DNA of 10,646 nucleotides from an uncultured Elusimicrobium sp. (GCA_902767385.1 CACXHA010000119.1:1-10646); one strand, 5' to 3'. Numbered from the stretch's first letter, positions 1 to 7,204 are shown. A program made the numbers and translations. Notes: a model not told the origin generated them from the sequence alone.

Positions 1-22
1 AATCCACAGGGAAAAACAAAAA

Positions 23-1183
23 ATGAACATTACTGATTTAAGTTTTAGCGAATCCGAACTTCCCACTTCCAGTTTTTCTTGCGGGCCGGGGCAAGGATTG
101 TTTAGCGTGCGCAATGCACGCTTGTATGAAACATTTTTTGAACGTAGCCACCGCGCCGCAGATGTTACTTTTGACGGCTTGTATAAAGAGTGTATTATAA
201 ACTTGCGTAACCTGTTAGAAATTCCGCAAGATTATACGGTTTTGTTTTTCCCAGGGGGTGTTACTCCGGCGATGGATGCCGTCTTGTGGAGCTTGGCAAA
301 AGATAGTATTTCCGGGGTGGATATCGGGGCGTTTAGCCACTTGTGGTGTGCTGATTTAGCCGGACGATTACCGGATGTTTCCCGCTCTTTTGTAACGGCG
401 GGTAAACACTTTTTGCCGCAAGGGTTCCCTAACAAAAACGCCAGTTTAATTTTACTCACACCCAACGAAACGGCCACCGGCGTACAATTAACCGACGATT
501 ATTTATTACAAGTTTGGCAACAACGTGGTCCCAATACGTTAGTGGCCTGGGATACCACGTCGTGTGCAGGCGGACGCAAGCTACCCAAAGAAGCGTATGA
601 TATTCAAATTTTCGGGTTACAAAAATGTTTGGGCGCCGGCGGTGGCACGTGTTGTATGGTACTAAGTCCGCGCGCAGTAGAACGCGCCAAACAACCGGCG
701 CGTAACTTGCCTTTCTTTTTAGATTTACGTAATGCACTAGGATATGTAGATAAATACCAAACGCTTAATACTCCCTCCACCATCAACATTTGGATGGCCA
801 ATGAAGCGTGCAAATGGATGCTGGCGCATGGAGGAATTAGCGAGATGGAAACCTTATGCAAACGTCACGCAGATTTTCTGGTAAATTGGGCACAGAAATC
901 CCCTTATTTTAAGCCGCTTATCCAAGACGGCGCACACCGTTCGTTTACCACACTCACATTGGCTATTACAACCCCGCAGGTAACGGGCGAACAAATTGCC
1001 ACCATTTTGCTCAATACCGGCAAACAAAATTTAGCCGACGGCCTTAAAAAATACCGCACTATACCCCAAGAGAGCTTGCGCATTGCGTGCTTCCCATTTG
1101 TGGACACCGACGGTGTAGAACAGTACAAAAAATTAACCGCCATGCTTGATAAAATCGCACAGCGGTTATCAATGGGAAAATAA
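23..1183 (+). CDS. serC: Phosphoserine aminotransferase-like PLP enzyme (class V)
   Basis: This 386-residue protein resembles SerC, which transaminates 3-phosphohydroxypyruvate with glutamate to give 3-phosphoserine in the cytosolic serine pathway. The fold-type I class V layout is visible: an N-terminal CGPG turn (20-23), SHR (42-44), FPGG (76-79), TPNET (146-150), the WDTTS segment with the PLP-ring aspartate D177, the Schiff-base lysine K201 in GLQKCLGAGGG, and NTPST (249-253) matching the family's NTPPT. Length fits the family (about 360-390). The ATG at 23 has a modest CAGGG ribosome site 12 nt upstream; only 22 nt of upstream sequence is available, so the promoter and any upstream serA partner are out of view. 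The stop lies 4 bp from the convergent era stop, with no terminator between them. Another class V aminotransferase is possible, but the SHR, lysine and NTPST motifs favour SerC. Confidence 0.78.
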   Translation: MNITDLSFSESELPTSSFSCGPGQGLFSVRNARLYETFFERSHRAADVTFDGLYKECIINLRNLLEIPQDYTVLFFPGGVTPAMDAVLWSLAKDSISGVDIGAFSHLWCADLAGRLPDVSRSFVTAGKHFLPQGFPNKNASLILLTPNETATGVQLTDDYLLQVWQQRGPNTLVAWDTTSCAGGRKLPKEAYDIQIFGLQKCLGAGGGTCCMVLSPRAVERAKQPARNLPFFLDLRNALGYVDKYQTLNTPSTINIWMANEACKWMLAHGGISEMETLCKRHADFLVNWAQKSPYFKPLIQDGAHRSFTTLTLAITTPQVTGEQIATILLNTGKQNLADGLKKYRTIPQESLRIACFPFVDTDGVEQYKKLTAMLDKIAQRLSMGK

Positions 1184-1187
1184 AAAA

Positions 1188-2105
1188 TTATATCTCGCGC
1201 GGGTCTTTATCAATGTATCCAAACTGTTCCAACATGGCTTTATTGTTACGCCAATCCGGCGACACAACTACATTTAACTCTACGCGATACTTACGCCCTA
1301 AAAATTCTTCTACGCGCTTTTGGCTGCGCTCGCGCAGTTGTTTAATCATACTTCCGCCTTTGCCGATAATAATGGGCTTTTGGCTTTCGCGCTCCACGTG
1401 AATATTAGCACGAATAAAATTTTTAGTACCTAAATTTTCGGTAAATTTTTCCACTTCTACATAGGTGCTGTACGGAATTTCTTGTTGATATAACAGAAAA
1501 ATTTGTTCGCGAATAAACTCTGCCGCGTAAAAACGCTCCCAACGGTCGGTCCATTGTCCCGCCGGGAAATACGCCGGACTGACTGGCAAATAAGAGACCA
1601 CCGCTTGTTTAAGCACGTCAACGCCGGTGCCCTTGACAGCCGAAATGTGAAAGGTTTGCTTAACGGGCAACTCTTTCTTTACTTGTTCTTCCAGAGTGGC
1701 CAAAAAGGTTTTATCTTTTACTAAATCTATTTTGTTTAAGACGAGCAAAATCGGGCAAAATACGTTTTTAAGTTTGGCAATCAGTTTGGCATTATCCGCA
1801 TAATTAGCGGTAACATCTAACATAAAAAGCACTACATCAGCTTCTTCCTGTACTGCGCGGTCCACACAATCAGCCATGGTCTGCTGCAATTTGTATTTGG
1901 GCGTTAAAAAACCGGGGGTATCCACAAACACGACTTGGTAGTTTTTCCCCTCGGCGATTGCTAAAATATTTTGGCGTGTGGTTTGAGGTTTATGCGTAAC
2001 CGCCGATAATAACCCCCCCGCAACCTGGTTTAAGAGCGTAGACTTGCCCGCATTAGGCAGTCCGGCCAGTACGGCAAAACCGCTTTTGAAGTGTTTTTCG
2101 TCCAT
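1188..2105 (-). CDS. era: GTPase Era, 30S subunit assembly factor
   Basis: This 305-residue protein is a full-length Era, a GTPase that binds the 3' end of 16S rRNA and helps mature the small subunit. The order of motifs is standard: G1 GLPNAGKST (15-23), a switch I KPQTTR segment (39-44), G3 DTPG (62-65), G4 NKID (124-127), G5 SAVKG (155-159), then a C-terminal KH domain with I-I-G-K-G-G (246-251). The ATG at 2105 gives the usual short lead-in before the SGF(A/V) strand. There is no Shine-Dalgarno sequence: TATAAT sits exactly 6 nt upstream, which suggests a leaderless message. It diverges from the dipeptidase gene and converges with the serC-like gene. Its partners in ribosome biology (rimP, nusA, infB) lie nearby but in a separate transcription unit. 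Confidence 0.97.
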   Translation of the reverse strand: MDEKHFKSGFAVLAGLPNAGKSTLLNQVAGGLLSAVTHKPQTTRQNILAIAEGKNYQVVFVDTPGFLTPKYKLQQTMADCVDRAVQEEADVVLFMLDVTANYADNAKLIAKLKNVFCPILLVLNKIDLVKDKTFLATLEEQVKKELPVKQTFHISAVKGTGVDVLKQAVVSYLPVSPAYFPAGQWTDRWERFYAAEFIREQIFLLYQQEIPYSTYVEVEKFTENLGTKNFIRANIHVERESQKPIIIGKGGSMIKQLRERSQKRVEEFLGRKYRVELNVVVSPDWRNNKAMLEQFGYIDKDPREI

Positions 2106-2108
2106 ATC

Positions 2109-2124
2109 TTTATTATATAATAAA
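2109..2124. promoter_or_regulatory. Palindromic bidirectional -10 promoter core between era and the dipeptidase gene
   Basis: The 16-bp sequence TTTATTATATAATAAA is a perfect palindrome. On the + strand TATAAT occupies 2116-2121 and the ATG of the dipeptidase gene starts at 2128, 6 nt later. On the - strand TATAAT is 2117-2112 and the era ATG starts at 2105, also 6 nt later. The two boxes overlap by two bases. Neither strand has a good -35 hexamer at 16-18 bp or a Shine-Dalgarno sequence. With sigma70 geometry, +1 would be the A of each ATG. The sequence facts are direct; promoter activity is inferred. Confidence 0.75.
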
Positions 2125-2127
2125 AGT

Positions 2128-2748
2128 ATGAAACACGTATTTTTATTACTTTTATGTGCGATGCCCCTTGCGGCAAGTCCCCTAGAGGACGCAAACCTAG
2201 TAGACGTACAAACCGTAGAAGAACTGCCTGTTTTTGTCAGTTTACGCTACGCTACCCCTAACAATTTTACCGGCAAACCCATCTATAACACCGGCACTGC
2301 TTGTTATTTACACAAAGAAGCTGTAGAAGGGCTTAAAAAAGCGGTTGCTTTGGCAGCAGAACAAGAAGAACCTTTCACTTTTTGCTTGTGGGATTGCTAC
2401 CGTCCGGCGAGTGCTCAAAAAAAACTATGGACCGCTAAACCCAATCCAAACTATGTGGCTCCACCCAAAAAGGGCTCGCGCCACAGCCGCGGTATGTCGG
2501 TAGATTTGATCCCGTGTGATTTTAACGGAACTCCCCTAAAAATGCCGACAGACTTTGATAATTTTACTCCGCGCGCACACATGGATTATCAAAAGTTGCC
2601 TAAAGATGTACTTAAAAACCGGGAAACACTTAAAAAAATTATGACGCAAGCGGGTTTTACCTATACACGCACCGAGTGGTGGCATTTTGATAAAACCGGG
2701 TGGAAAAATAAACCCTTGTTAGATATCCCACTAGAAACTGAAAATTAA
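2128..2748 (+). CDS. ddpX: Secreted D-alanyl-D-alanine dipeptidase, VanX/DdpX type (peptidase M15D)
   Basis: This 206-residue protein looks like a zinc D,D-dipeptidase that hydrolyses D-Ala-D-Ala. The M15D signature is intact: DCYRP (89-93) with the substrate-binding arginine R92, SRHSRGMSVD (117-126) supplying zinc ligands H119 and D126, and EWWHF (183-187) supplying catalytic base E183 and zinc ligand H186. Residues 1-16 form a hydrophobic signal peptide (MKHVFLLLLCAMPLAAS), pointing to export, probably to the periplasm. The frame is open further upstream, to 2044 inside era, but ATG 2128 is preferred because the signal peptide begins there and a TATAAT lies 6 nt before it. No vanH or vanA homologue is present, so a peptidoglycan-turnover or D-Ala nutrition role is more likely than glycopeptide resistance. 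A strong terminator follows. The ddpX symbol is by family resemblance. Confidence 0.85.
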   Translation: MKHVFLLLLCAMPLAASPLEDANLVDVQTVEELPVFVSLRYATPNNFTGKPIYNTGTACYLHKEAVEGLKKAVALAAEQEEPFTFCLWDCYRPASAQKKLWTAKPNPNYVAPPKKGSRHSRGMSVDLIPCDFNGTPLKMPTDFDNFTPRAHMDYQKLPKDVLKNRETLKKIMTQAGFTYTRTEWWHFDKTGWKNKPLLDIPLETEN

Positions 2749-2762
2749 GTTTTATAAGAAAG

Positions 2763-2789
2763 AACCCCCGGCCCAAACCGGGGGTTTTT
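2763..2789 (+). terminator. Rho-independent terminator after the dipeptidase gene
   Basis: A 9-bp GC-rich stem, AACCCCCGG (2763-2771) with CCGGGGGTT (2778-2786), encloses the 6-nt loop cccaaa, and the + strand runs directly into TTTTT (2785-2789). On the - strand the stem is followed by a weaker pyrimidine-rich run (ctttctt), so it may also stop infB transcripts, whose stop codon ends at 2806. The first 8 bp of the stem match the pilin terminator at 7258-7277. Confidence 0.92.
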
Positions 2790-2805
2790 GTAAGACTAAT
2801 TCTTT

Positions 2806-5088
2806 TTACATCTTAATTCTTCTGGTAATGGTTTCTTTCTTAAAGCACTCAATGATGTCGCCTTCTTGCACACCCTTAAAGCCTTCAATTAAGATACCAC
2901 ACTCATAACCTTTTTCCACTTCTTTAACGTCATCTTTGAAGCGTTTAAGGCCACCAATCTTACCGCGGCCGACTTCTTCGCCGGCACGTTTAATGCGCAC
3001 TTCGTAATTGCGCACTACAGTACCGCTATCCACCAACGAACCTGAAATCAAGCCACTGCTTAATTTCATTACTTTCTTAATGGTAGCCGTACCCACCACC
3101 GTTTCCACCACGTCGGGCTCTAGTAAACCTTCCATGGCGGCTTTAATATCTTCTAAAAGTTCAAAGATGATGGTATAGTTGCGGATTTCAATACCTTCGC
3201 GCTCGGCTTCGGCTTGTGCTTTGTGCTCGGTAGATACGTGGAAACCGATGACTACCGCGTTGCTGGCCTTAGCCAAAAGAATATCACTTTCGTTAATATT
3301 CCCCGGCGCGGAAAGCACAATATCCAACTCTACTTCATCAGACGGAATACGTAACAGCGCATCTTTAATTGCTTCAATAGAGCCCTGCACGTCGGCTTTT
3401 AAAATCAAACTAAGCTTTTTAACTTTATTGCCTTCTTCGTCCTCTTTCCCTAGCGCCATTAAGGACATTTGCTTGCGGTGTGCTTGCGAATCTTCCTTCT
3501 GTGCCAGTTTGCGTTTTTCGGCGGCATAGCGGGCCTCTTTTTCGCTTTCCATGATGTAAAGCGTGTCGCCCACTTGCGGCGGTTCGCCGTTAATCCCTAA
3601 AATCTCAGCAGGAACGCTCGGCCCGATTTTTTGGTAACGCTGGGAATTTTCGTCAATCAGCGCGCGGATACGTCCGTAGTTGGTTCCCACTAAAAACGGG
3701 TCCCCCACCTTCATAGTTCCTTTTTGGACTAAGACGGTAGCTACCACACCGCGTTTATTATCACGCTTACTTTCCAAAATAACGCCCACGCCCAAACGGT
3801 CCGGGTTGGCTTTCAGTTCCATCATTTCCGCTTGCAAGGAAATCATTTCCAACAGTTTATCAATGTTGATATGCTTTTTGGCGGAAATATCCACAAAAAT
3901 CGTAGAACCTTGCCACTCTTCGGGCACTAACCCGCGGGCCGCCAAATCTTGGCGTACGCGGTCCGGGTTGGCACCGGGCAAATCAATTTTATTGACCGCC
4001 ACAATAATCGGCGCGCCGGCAGCTTTGGCGTGTTCCATAGCCTCAATAGTCTGTGGCATGATACCGTCGGTGGCAGACACCACTAATACCACAATATCGG
4101 TAGCTTGTGCCCCGCGTGCACGCATGGCCGTAAATGCTTCGTGGCCGGGCGTATCTAAAAACGTAAGCACCCCGCGCGGCGTAGTAACACGATACGCACC
4201 AATATGCTGAGTAATCGCCCCGGCTTCTCCCGCCACTACATTAGATTTGCGGATAGCATCTAACAAGCTAGTCTTACCATGGTCCACGTGGCCCATAATG
4301 GTAATCACCGGACTACGCGGTTTTAAGCTAGCCGGGTCATCTTCGGCCTCAATAACGGCGGTGGCTTCTTTTAAATCTTCTTCCACCATTTCGGCTTCAA
4401 AGCCACACTCGGCAACAACCAGTTCAATCATATCTTTTTCCAAGCGCTGGTTAATGGTGGCAAAAATGCCCATCATCATGAGTTTTTTGATGAAATCATT
4501 GATTTTAAAATTCATTTTTTCCGCTAATTCTTTTACCGTCGGTTGGCCGACAATGCGAACCGTTTTAGAAGAAATTTTAGCGGGTTCTTGCTCTTTAACA
4601 GCCACTTGCTGTTTAGGTGCGGGCTGCTCATGCGGTTTGGGCTGACTTACCGGGGCCGGTTTGGGCTGTGAAACAGGTTGCGGCTTGGGCGCAGGTTGTA
4701 CGGGTGCCGGCTTAGGAACTGGTTGCACTTGCGGTTTAGGTTGACTTACCGGTGCCGCTTGGGCAGGTTTAACCGCCTGCACAGGTTTTGGGACAACCTC
4801 CGCAGCAGGAGGCACAACCGGGGTAGCCGGTTTTTGCGTTACGGCTGCTTTGTGTTCCGCTTTAGCAACGGTTTTTGTCTCCGCTTTAGAATCTGCCTTT
4901 TTAGCTACTGTTTTTTTAGCGGTCGTCTTTTTGGCAGCCGTTGTTTTTTTGGCAGCCGGCTTCTTGGCAGTAGTTTCTTTTTTTACCGTTGTCTTTTTAG
5001 CGGCAGTAGCTTTTTTAGCCGTTGTTTTTTTGGCAGCCGATTTTTTGGTAGAAGCTTCGTCCTTAGTTATTTTCTTGGTTGTCGTCAT
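2806..5088 (-). CDS. infB: Translation initiation factor IF-2
   Basis: This 760-residue IF2 recruits fMet-tRNA to the 30S subunit and promotes subunit joining. Residues 5-66 are a Lys/Ala/Thr repeat region (TAKK, AAKK units) resembling histone H1 tails; 90-165 are Pro/Lys/Gln-rich (QPKP units); an IF2-N domain lies at about 176-230. The G domain has G1 GHVDHGKT (266-273), G3 DTPGH (312-316), G4 NKID (366-369) and G5 SAKK (402-405), followed by the beta-barrel, IF2-specific domain 3 and the C-terminal fMet-tRNA-binding barrel. The frame is open 16 codons further upstream, but ATG 5088 is chosen because GGAGG lies 9 nt before it (5098-5102). The gene overlaps the nusA end by 26 nt, suggesting translational coupling. 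It is the last gene of the rimP-nusA-infB operon, without rbfA or truB downstream. Confidence 0.97.
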   Translation of the reverse strand: MTTTKKITKDEASTKKSAAKKTTAKKATAAKKTTVKKETTAKKPAAKKTTAAKKTTAKKTVAKKADSKAETKTVAKAEHKAAVTQKPATPVVPPAAEVVPKPVQAVKPAQAAPVSQPKPQVQPVPKPAPVQPAPKPQPVSQPKPAPVSQPKPHEQPAPKQQVAVKEQEPAKISSKTVRIVGQPTVKELAEKMNFKINDFIKKLMMMGIFATINQRLEKDMIELVVAECGFEAEMVEEDLKEATAVIEAEDDPASLKPRSPVITIMGHVDHGKTSLLDAIRKSNVVAGEAGAITQHIGAYRVTTPRGVLTFLDTPGHEAFTAMRARGAQATDIVVLVVSATDGIMPQTIEAMEHAKAAGAPIIVAVNKIDLPGANPDRVRQDLAARGLVPEEWQGSTIFVDISAKKHINIDKLLEMISLQAEMMELKANPDRLGVGVILESKRDNKRGVVATVLVQKGTMKVGDPFLVGTNYGRIRALIDENSQRYQKIGPSVPAEILGINGEPPQVGDTLYIMESEKEARYAAEKRKLAQKEDSQAHRKQMSLMALGKEDEEGNKVKKLSLILKADVQGSIEAIKDALLRIPSDEVELDIVLSAPGNINESDILLAKASNAVVIGFHVSTEHKAQAEAEREGIEIRNYTIIFELLEDIKAAMEGLLEPDVVETVVGTATIKKVMKLSSGLISGSLVDSGTVVRNYEVRIKRAGEEVGRGKIGGLKRFKDDVKEVEKGYECGILIEGFKGVQEGDIIECFKKETITRRIKM

Positions 5089-6469
5089 GGGCAGCTTCCT
5101 CCGTTTGCACTTGCGGGGCCCCCAATACATCGGCATGTTGTGCTATATATTTTTTAGCCCCTTCAATAATTTTAGCGGCAGTCTTGTCGCCAATGCCCTG
5201 TACGGTGCAAAGATGTTCCACTTCTACATTGGCTAATTTCTCGGCAGAGGTAAACCCGGCTTTTTGTAAAAGCTCTGCCGTTTTAGGGCCAACTCCTTCA
5301 ATGCTGGCCAGTACGTTTTGGATAGAGCTGACGGCTGCTTTTTCTTCTTGCGCTTTTTGGCTTTCGCTCTTTACATCTAGTTCCCAACCGGTCAAGCGGG
5401 AAGCCAAGCGGATATTCTGCCAGTCTTTTCCAATGGCAATAGCCAATTGGTCATCGGGCACGATAATCGTAGCGGTTTTGTCACGCAAGCTAGTAATTTG
5501 CACAAAGTTGGCTTTGGCCGGGGCAATCGCGTTCATCAACAAGGTGCTCACGTCGGCTGAGTAGTTAATTAAGTCAATGCGCTCGCCGGAAAGTTCGTTT
5601 TGAATCGCCCGGATACGGATTCCGCGCATCCCCACACATGTACCAATGGGGTCAATTTTGCTGTCAATGCTACTTACGAGCACTTTAGCACGAAAACCGG
5701 GGTCGCGTTCAATAGCTTTAATTTCCACGATTCCTTCGTTAATTTCGGGCACTTCTACTTTAAAAAGTTCTTCTAAAAACTTACCGTTGCCGCGGGATAA
5801 AAACACGTACGGCCCACGTTGCGCTTTGTCCATTTTAAACGCGGCCGATTTATAACGGCTTAGCACCGGGTCGTCTGCGGCTGCGGCCAAGTCGTTTTGG
5901 TTCATTACTTTGGCAATAATAGCTTTAATGCGCGAACCGTTGCTGTAGCGTTCTTTTTTAATTTGTTCACAGTACGGCAAAATGGCTTCAATTTTTCCCA
6001 GGTCCACAATCATATCGCGGTCCATCATACGGCGGACAGAACCCATGACCACTTCCCCTTCACGCGGTTTATATTCTTTGTAAAAATTATCGCGTTCAAT
6101 GCCGCGTACTTTTTGGATGAGTACCTGTTTGGCAATTTGCGCGGCAATGCGAGAAAAGTCCGTTACTTCCAAAGGGCGGCTTAAAACGTCGCCTACTTTT
6201 AATTTTTTATTTTCCTGCTTGGCCGTATCCAAGTCAATTTCCGTTTCCGGGTTGGTGACCACTTCCACCACGTTTAAGAGGTGCGCGGCGTTTACGCTGC
6301 CGGAATTCACATCAATTTTAGCGGTAATTTGGGCGGTTTTACCCAAGTTTTTGCGCAAGGCGGAGACCAGAGCGTCTTCAATCGTTTTTAAAATATCCTC
6401 GCGTTTAATATTTTTTTCCCGCTCCAAACCTTCCAAAGCGGCTAACAATTCTTTTGCATTCATTTCCAT
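5063..6469 (-). CDS. nusA: Transcription termination/antitermination factor NusA
   Basis: This 468-residue NusA binds RNA polymerase and nascent RNA, modulating pausing, termination and antitermination. It has the N-terminal RNAP-binding domain (about 1-135), an S1 domain (about 137-228), KH1 with CVGMRGIRI (278-286), KH2 with AIGKDWQNIRLAS (345-357), and a C-terminal helix-hairpin-helix region with EGVGPKTAELL (391-401) and QGIGDKTAAKI (424-434). Two oddities: an insertion of about 25 residues (roughly 191-216) in the S1 domain before RGPYVFLSR, and a KH2 loop reading GKDW where the family has GxxG. The first of two in-frame ATGs (6469) is preferred because AGGAG (6480-6484) lies 10 nt upstream; the second, at 6463, would be 16 nt away. 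It starts 25 nt after rimP and its end overlaps infB. Confidence 0.97.
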   Translation of the reverse strand: MEMNAKELLAALEGLEREKNIKREDILKTIEDALVSALRKNLGKTAQITAKIDVNSGSVNAAHLLNVVEVVTNPETEIDLDTAKQENKKLKVGDVLSRPLEVTDFSRIAAQIAKQVLIQKVRGIERDNFYKEYKPREGEVVMGSVRRMMDRDMIVDLGKIEAILPYCEQIKKERYSNGSRIKAIIAKVMNQNDLAAAADDPVLSRYKSAAFKMDKAQRGPYVFLSRGNGKFLEELFKVEVPEINEGIVEIKAIERDPGFRAKVLVSSIDSKIDPIGTCVGMRGIRIRAIQNELSGERIDLINYSADVSTLLMNAIAPAKANFVQITSLRDKTATIIVPDDQLAIAIGKDWQNIRLASRLTGWELDVKSESQKAQEEKAAVSSIQNVLASIEGVGPKTAELLQKAGFTSAEKLANVEVEHLCTVQGIGDKTAAKIIEGAKKYIAQHADVLGAPQVQTEEAAHDDNQENN

Positions 6470-6494
6470 GGGGTATAATCTCCTCTTAGTAAAG

Positions 6495-6953
6495 TTAAAA
6501 TTCAAGGACAGGGTCCAAGTTGGCTTTTTTAATGTTGTTGTACTCAAAGCGGAATTGGTTGGTTCCGTCGTCTAATACAAAGGCGTTGTCGTCCGCAGAG
6601 GCAATAACGCCGGTAAAACTACCACGCCCGTTGAGGGGCACTTTCAAAACGATTTTGACGCGCTCGCCGATAAAGCGTTTAAAATGTTCCGGCTTTTTAA
6701 GCACGCGCTGCACACCGGGGGAAGAAACTTCCAGCACGTACGCGCCGTCAATTAAGTTTTCCATTTCTAAAATAGAGTCTATTTTGTCGGTCAGTTCGCC
6801 GCAATCATCCAGCGTTACCCCGCCAACTTTATCTACAAAAAACTGCAACACGGCCTTGCGCCCCTGGTGCTGAATGACCAAATCAACCAGTTCCACTTGT
6901 TGCGCGGCTAAGGCCTGGGCTACGGTTTGCTCAATAAGTTTAGGATCTTTCAT
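6495..6953 (-). CDS. rimP: Ribosome maturation factor RimP
   Basis: This 152-residue protein is RimP, which assists early 30S subunit assembly. It carries the signature EVSSPGVQRVLKKPEHF (75-91) joining the N-terminal alpha/beta domain to the C-terminal SH3-like domain (about 92-150, with VLDDG at 126-130). Length is typical. The open frame continues 32 codons upstream, but ATG 6953 is chosen because a perfect AGGAGG (6958-6963) lies 4 nt before it, and the longer frame would run through the leader hairpin and promoter. It opens the conserved rimP-nusA-infB operon. The mRNA leader, about 60 nt from the predicted start near 7014, contains a 13-bp hairpin. Confidence 0.95.
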   Translation of the reverse strand: MKDPKLIEQTVAQALAAQQVELVDLVIQHQGRKAVLQFFVDKVGGVTLDDCGELTDKIDSILEMENLIDGAYVLEVSSPGVQRVLKKPEHFKRFIGERVKIVLKVPLNGRGSFTGVIASADDNAFVLDDGTNQFRFEYNNIKKANLDPVLEF

Positions 6954-6971
6954 ACGCCCTCCTATTGGTAC

Positions 6972-7005
6972 AAAGAGCGACTTGTGAACTACCAAGTCGC
7001 TCTTT
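6972..7005 (-). promoter_or_regulatory. Perfect 13-bp leader hairpin of the rimP-nusA-infB mRNA
   Basis: Arms AAAGAGCGACTTG (6972-6984) and CAAGTCGCTCTTT (6993-7005) pair without mismatch around an 8-nt loop. In the transcript the hairpin would span about +10 to +43, ending 8 nt before AGGAGG. No U-run follows on either strand, so it is not a standard terminator. It could be an RNA structure (attenuation, stability or autoregulation) or a DNA operator; the sequence does not decide between these. Confidence 0.7.
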
Positions 7006-7020
7006 ACTAAGAACACATAT

Positions 7021-7049
7021 ATTGTAACAATTTGGGGCTCATTTGTCAA
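7021..7049 (-). promoter_or_regulatory. Sigma70 promoter of the rimP-nusA-infB operon
   Basis: On the - strand a perfect -35 TTGACA (7049-7044) and a -10 TACAAT (7026-7021) are separated by exactly 17 bp, placing the transcription start near 7014. This is the closest match to the sigma70 consensus in the window. A repeat cluster begins about 10 bp upstream of the -35 box. Confidence 0.9.
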
Positions 7050-7124
7050 AAAAGCGTCGTCATCCTCAAGGTATTATTATAAACATCATCCCCGAATGTC
7101 CCTATCGGGGATCCCCACCACATT

Positions 7125-7154
7125 GTCATCCTGAGTCGTCGTTGCTCAGGATCT
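7125..7154 (+). repeat. GTC-hairpin-CT repeat, CCTGAG stem type
   Basis: GTC is followed by an 8-bp stem, ATCCTGAG (7128-7135) with CTCAGGAT (7145-7152), a 9-nt loop tcgtcgttg, and then CT. An identical 30-nt copy lies at 10574-10603, and the similarity continues past the hairpin to TTATAAAAG in both. Confidence 0.9.
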
Positions 7155-7173
7155 CGTCGTTATAAAAGAGGCG

Positions 7174-7204
7174 GAGATTCCCCATAACAACCCTGGGGAA
7201 TGAC
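7174..7204 (-). repeat. Hairpin repeat in reverse orientation, TCCCCA stem type
   Basis: Read on the - strand, GTC (7204-7202) is followed by ATTCCCCA, a 9-nt loop gggttgtta, TGGGGAAT, and CTCC. The geometry matches the CCTGAG copy, with a different but fully complementary stem and a loop that keeps the GTTGTT core. Confidence 0.85.

Noticed and set aside
2044..2127. Upstream extension of the dipeptidase gene into era
   Set aside because: It would bury the signal peptide and lies upstream of the -10 box.
2128..2748. Vancomycin resistance determinant
   Set aside because: Only the VanX-type enzyme is present, with a signal peptide and without vanH, vanA or a vanRS pair nearby.
4678..5236. Long open frames on the + strand opposite the start of infB, rich in Phe/Leu/Arg or Val/Ala
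   Set aside because: They are the complement of the Lys/Ala and Pro/Lys repeats of IF2. Their low complexity explains the missing stop codons.
6972..7005. Rho-independent terminator upstream of rimP
   Set aside because: The stem has no U-run on either strand and sits between a strong promoter and a strong ribosome site.
6954..7049. Upstream extension of rimP to a longer N-terminus
   Set aside because: It would have to be translated from the promoter and leader hairpin. A perfect AGGAGG supports the ATG at 6953.
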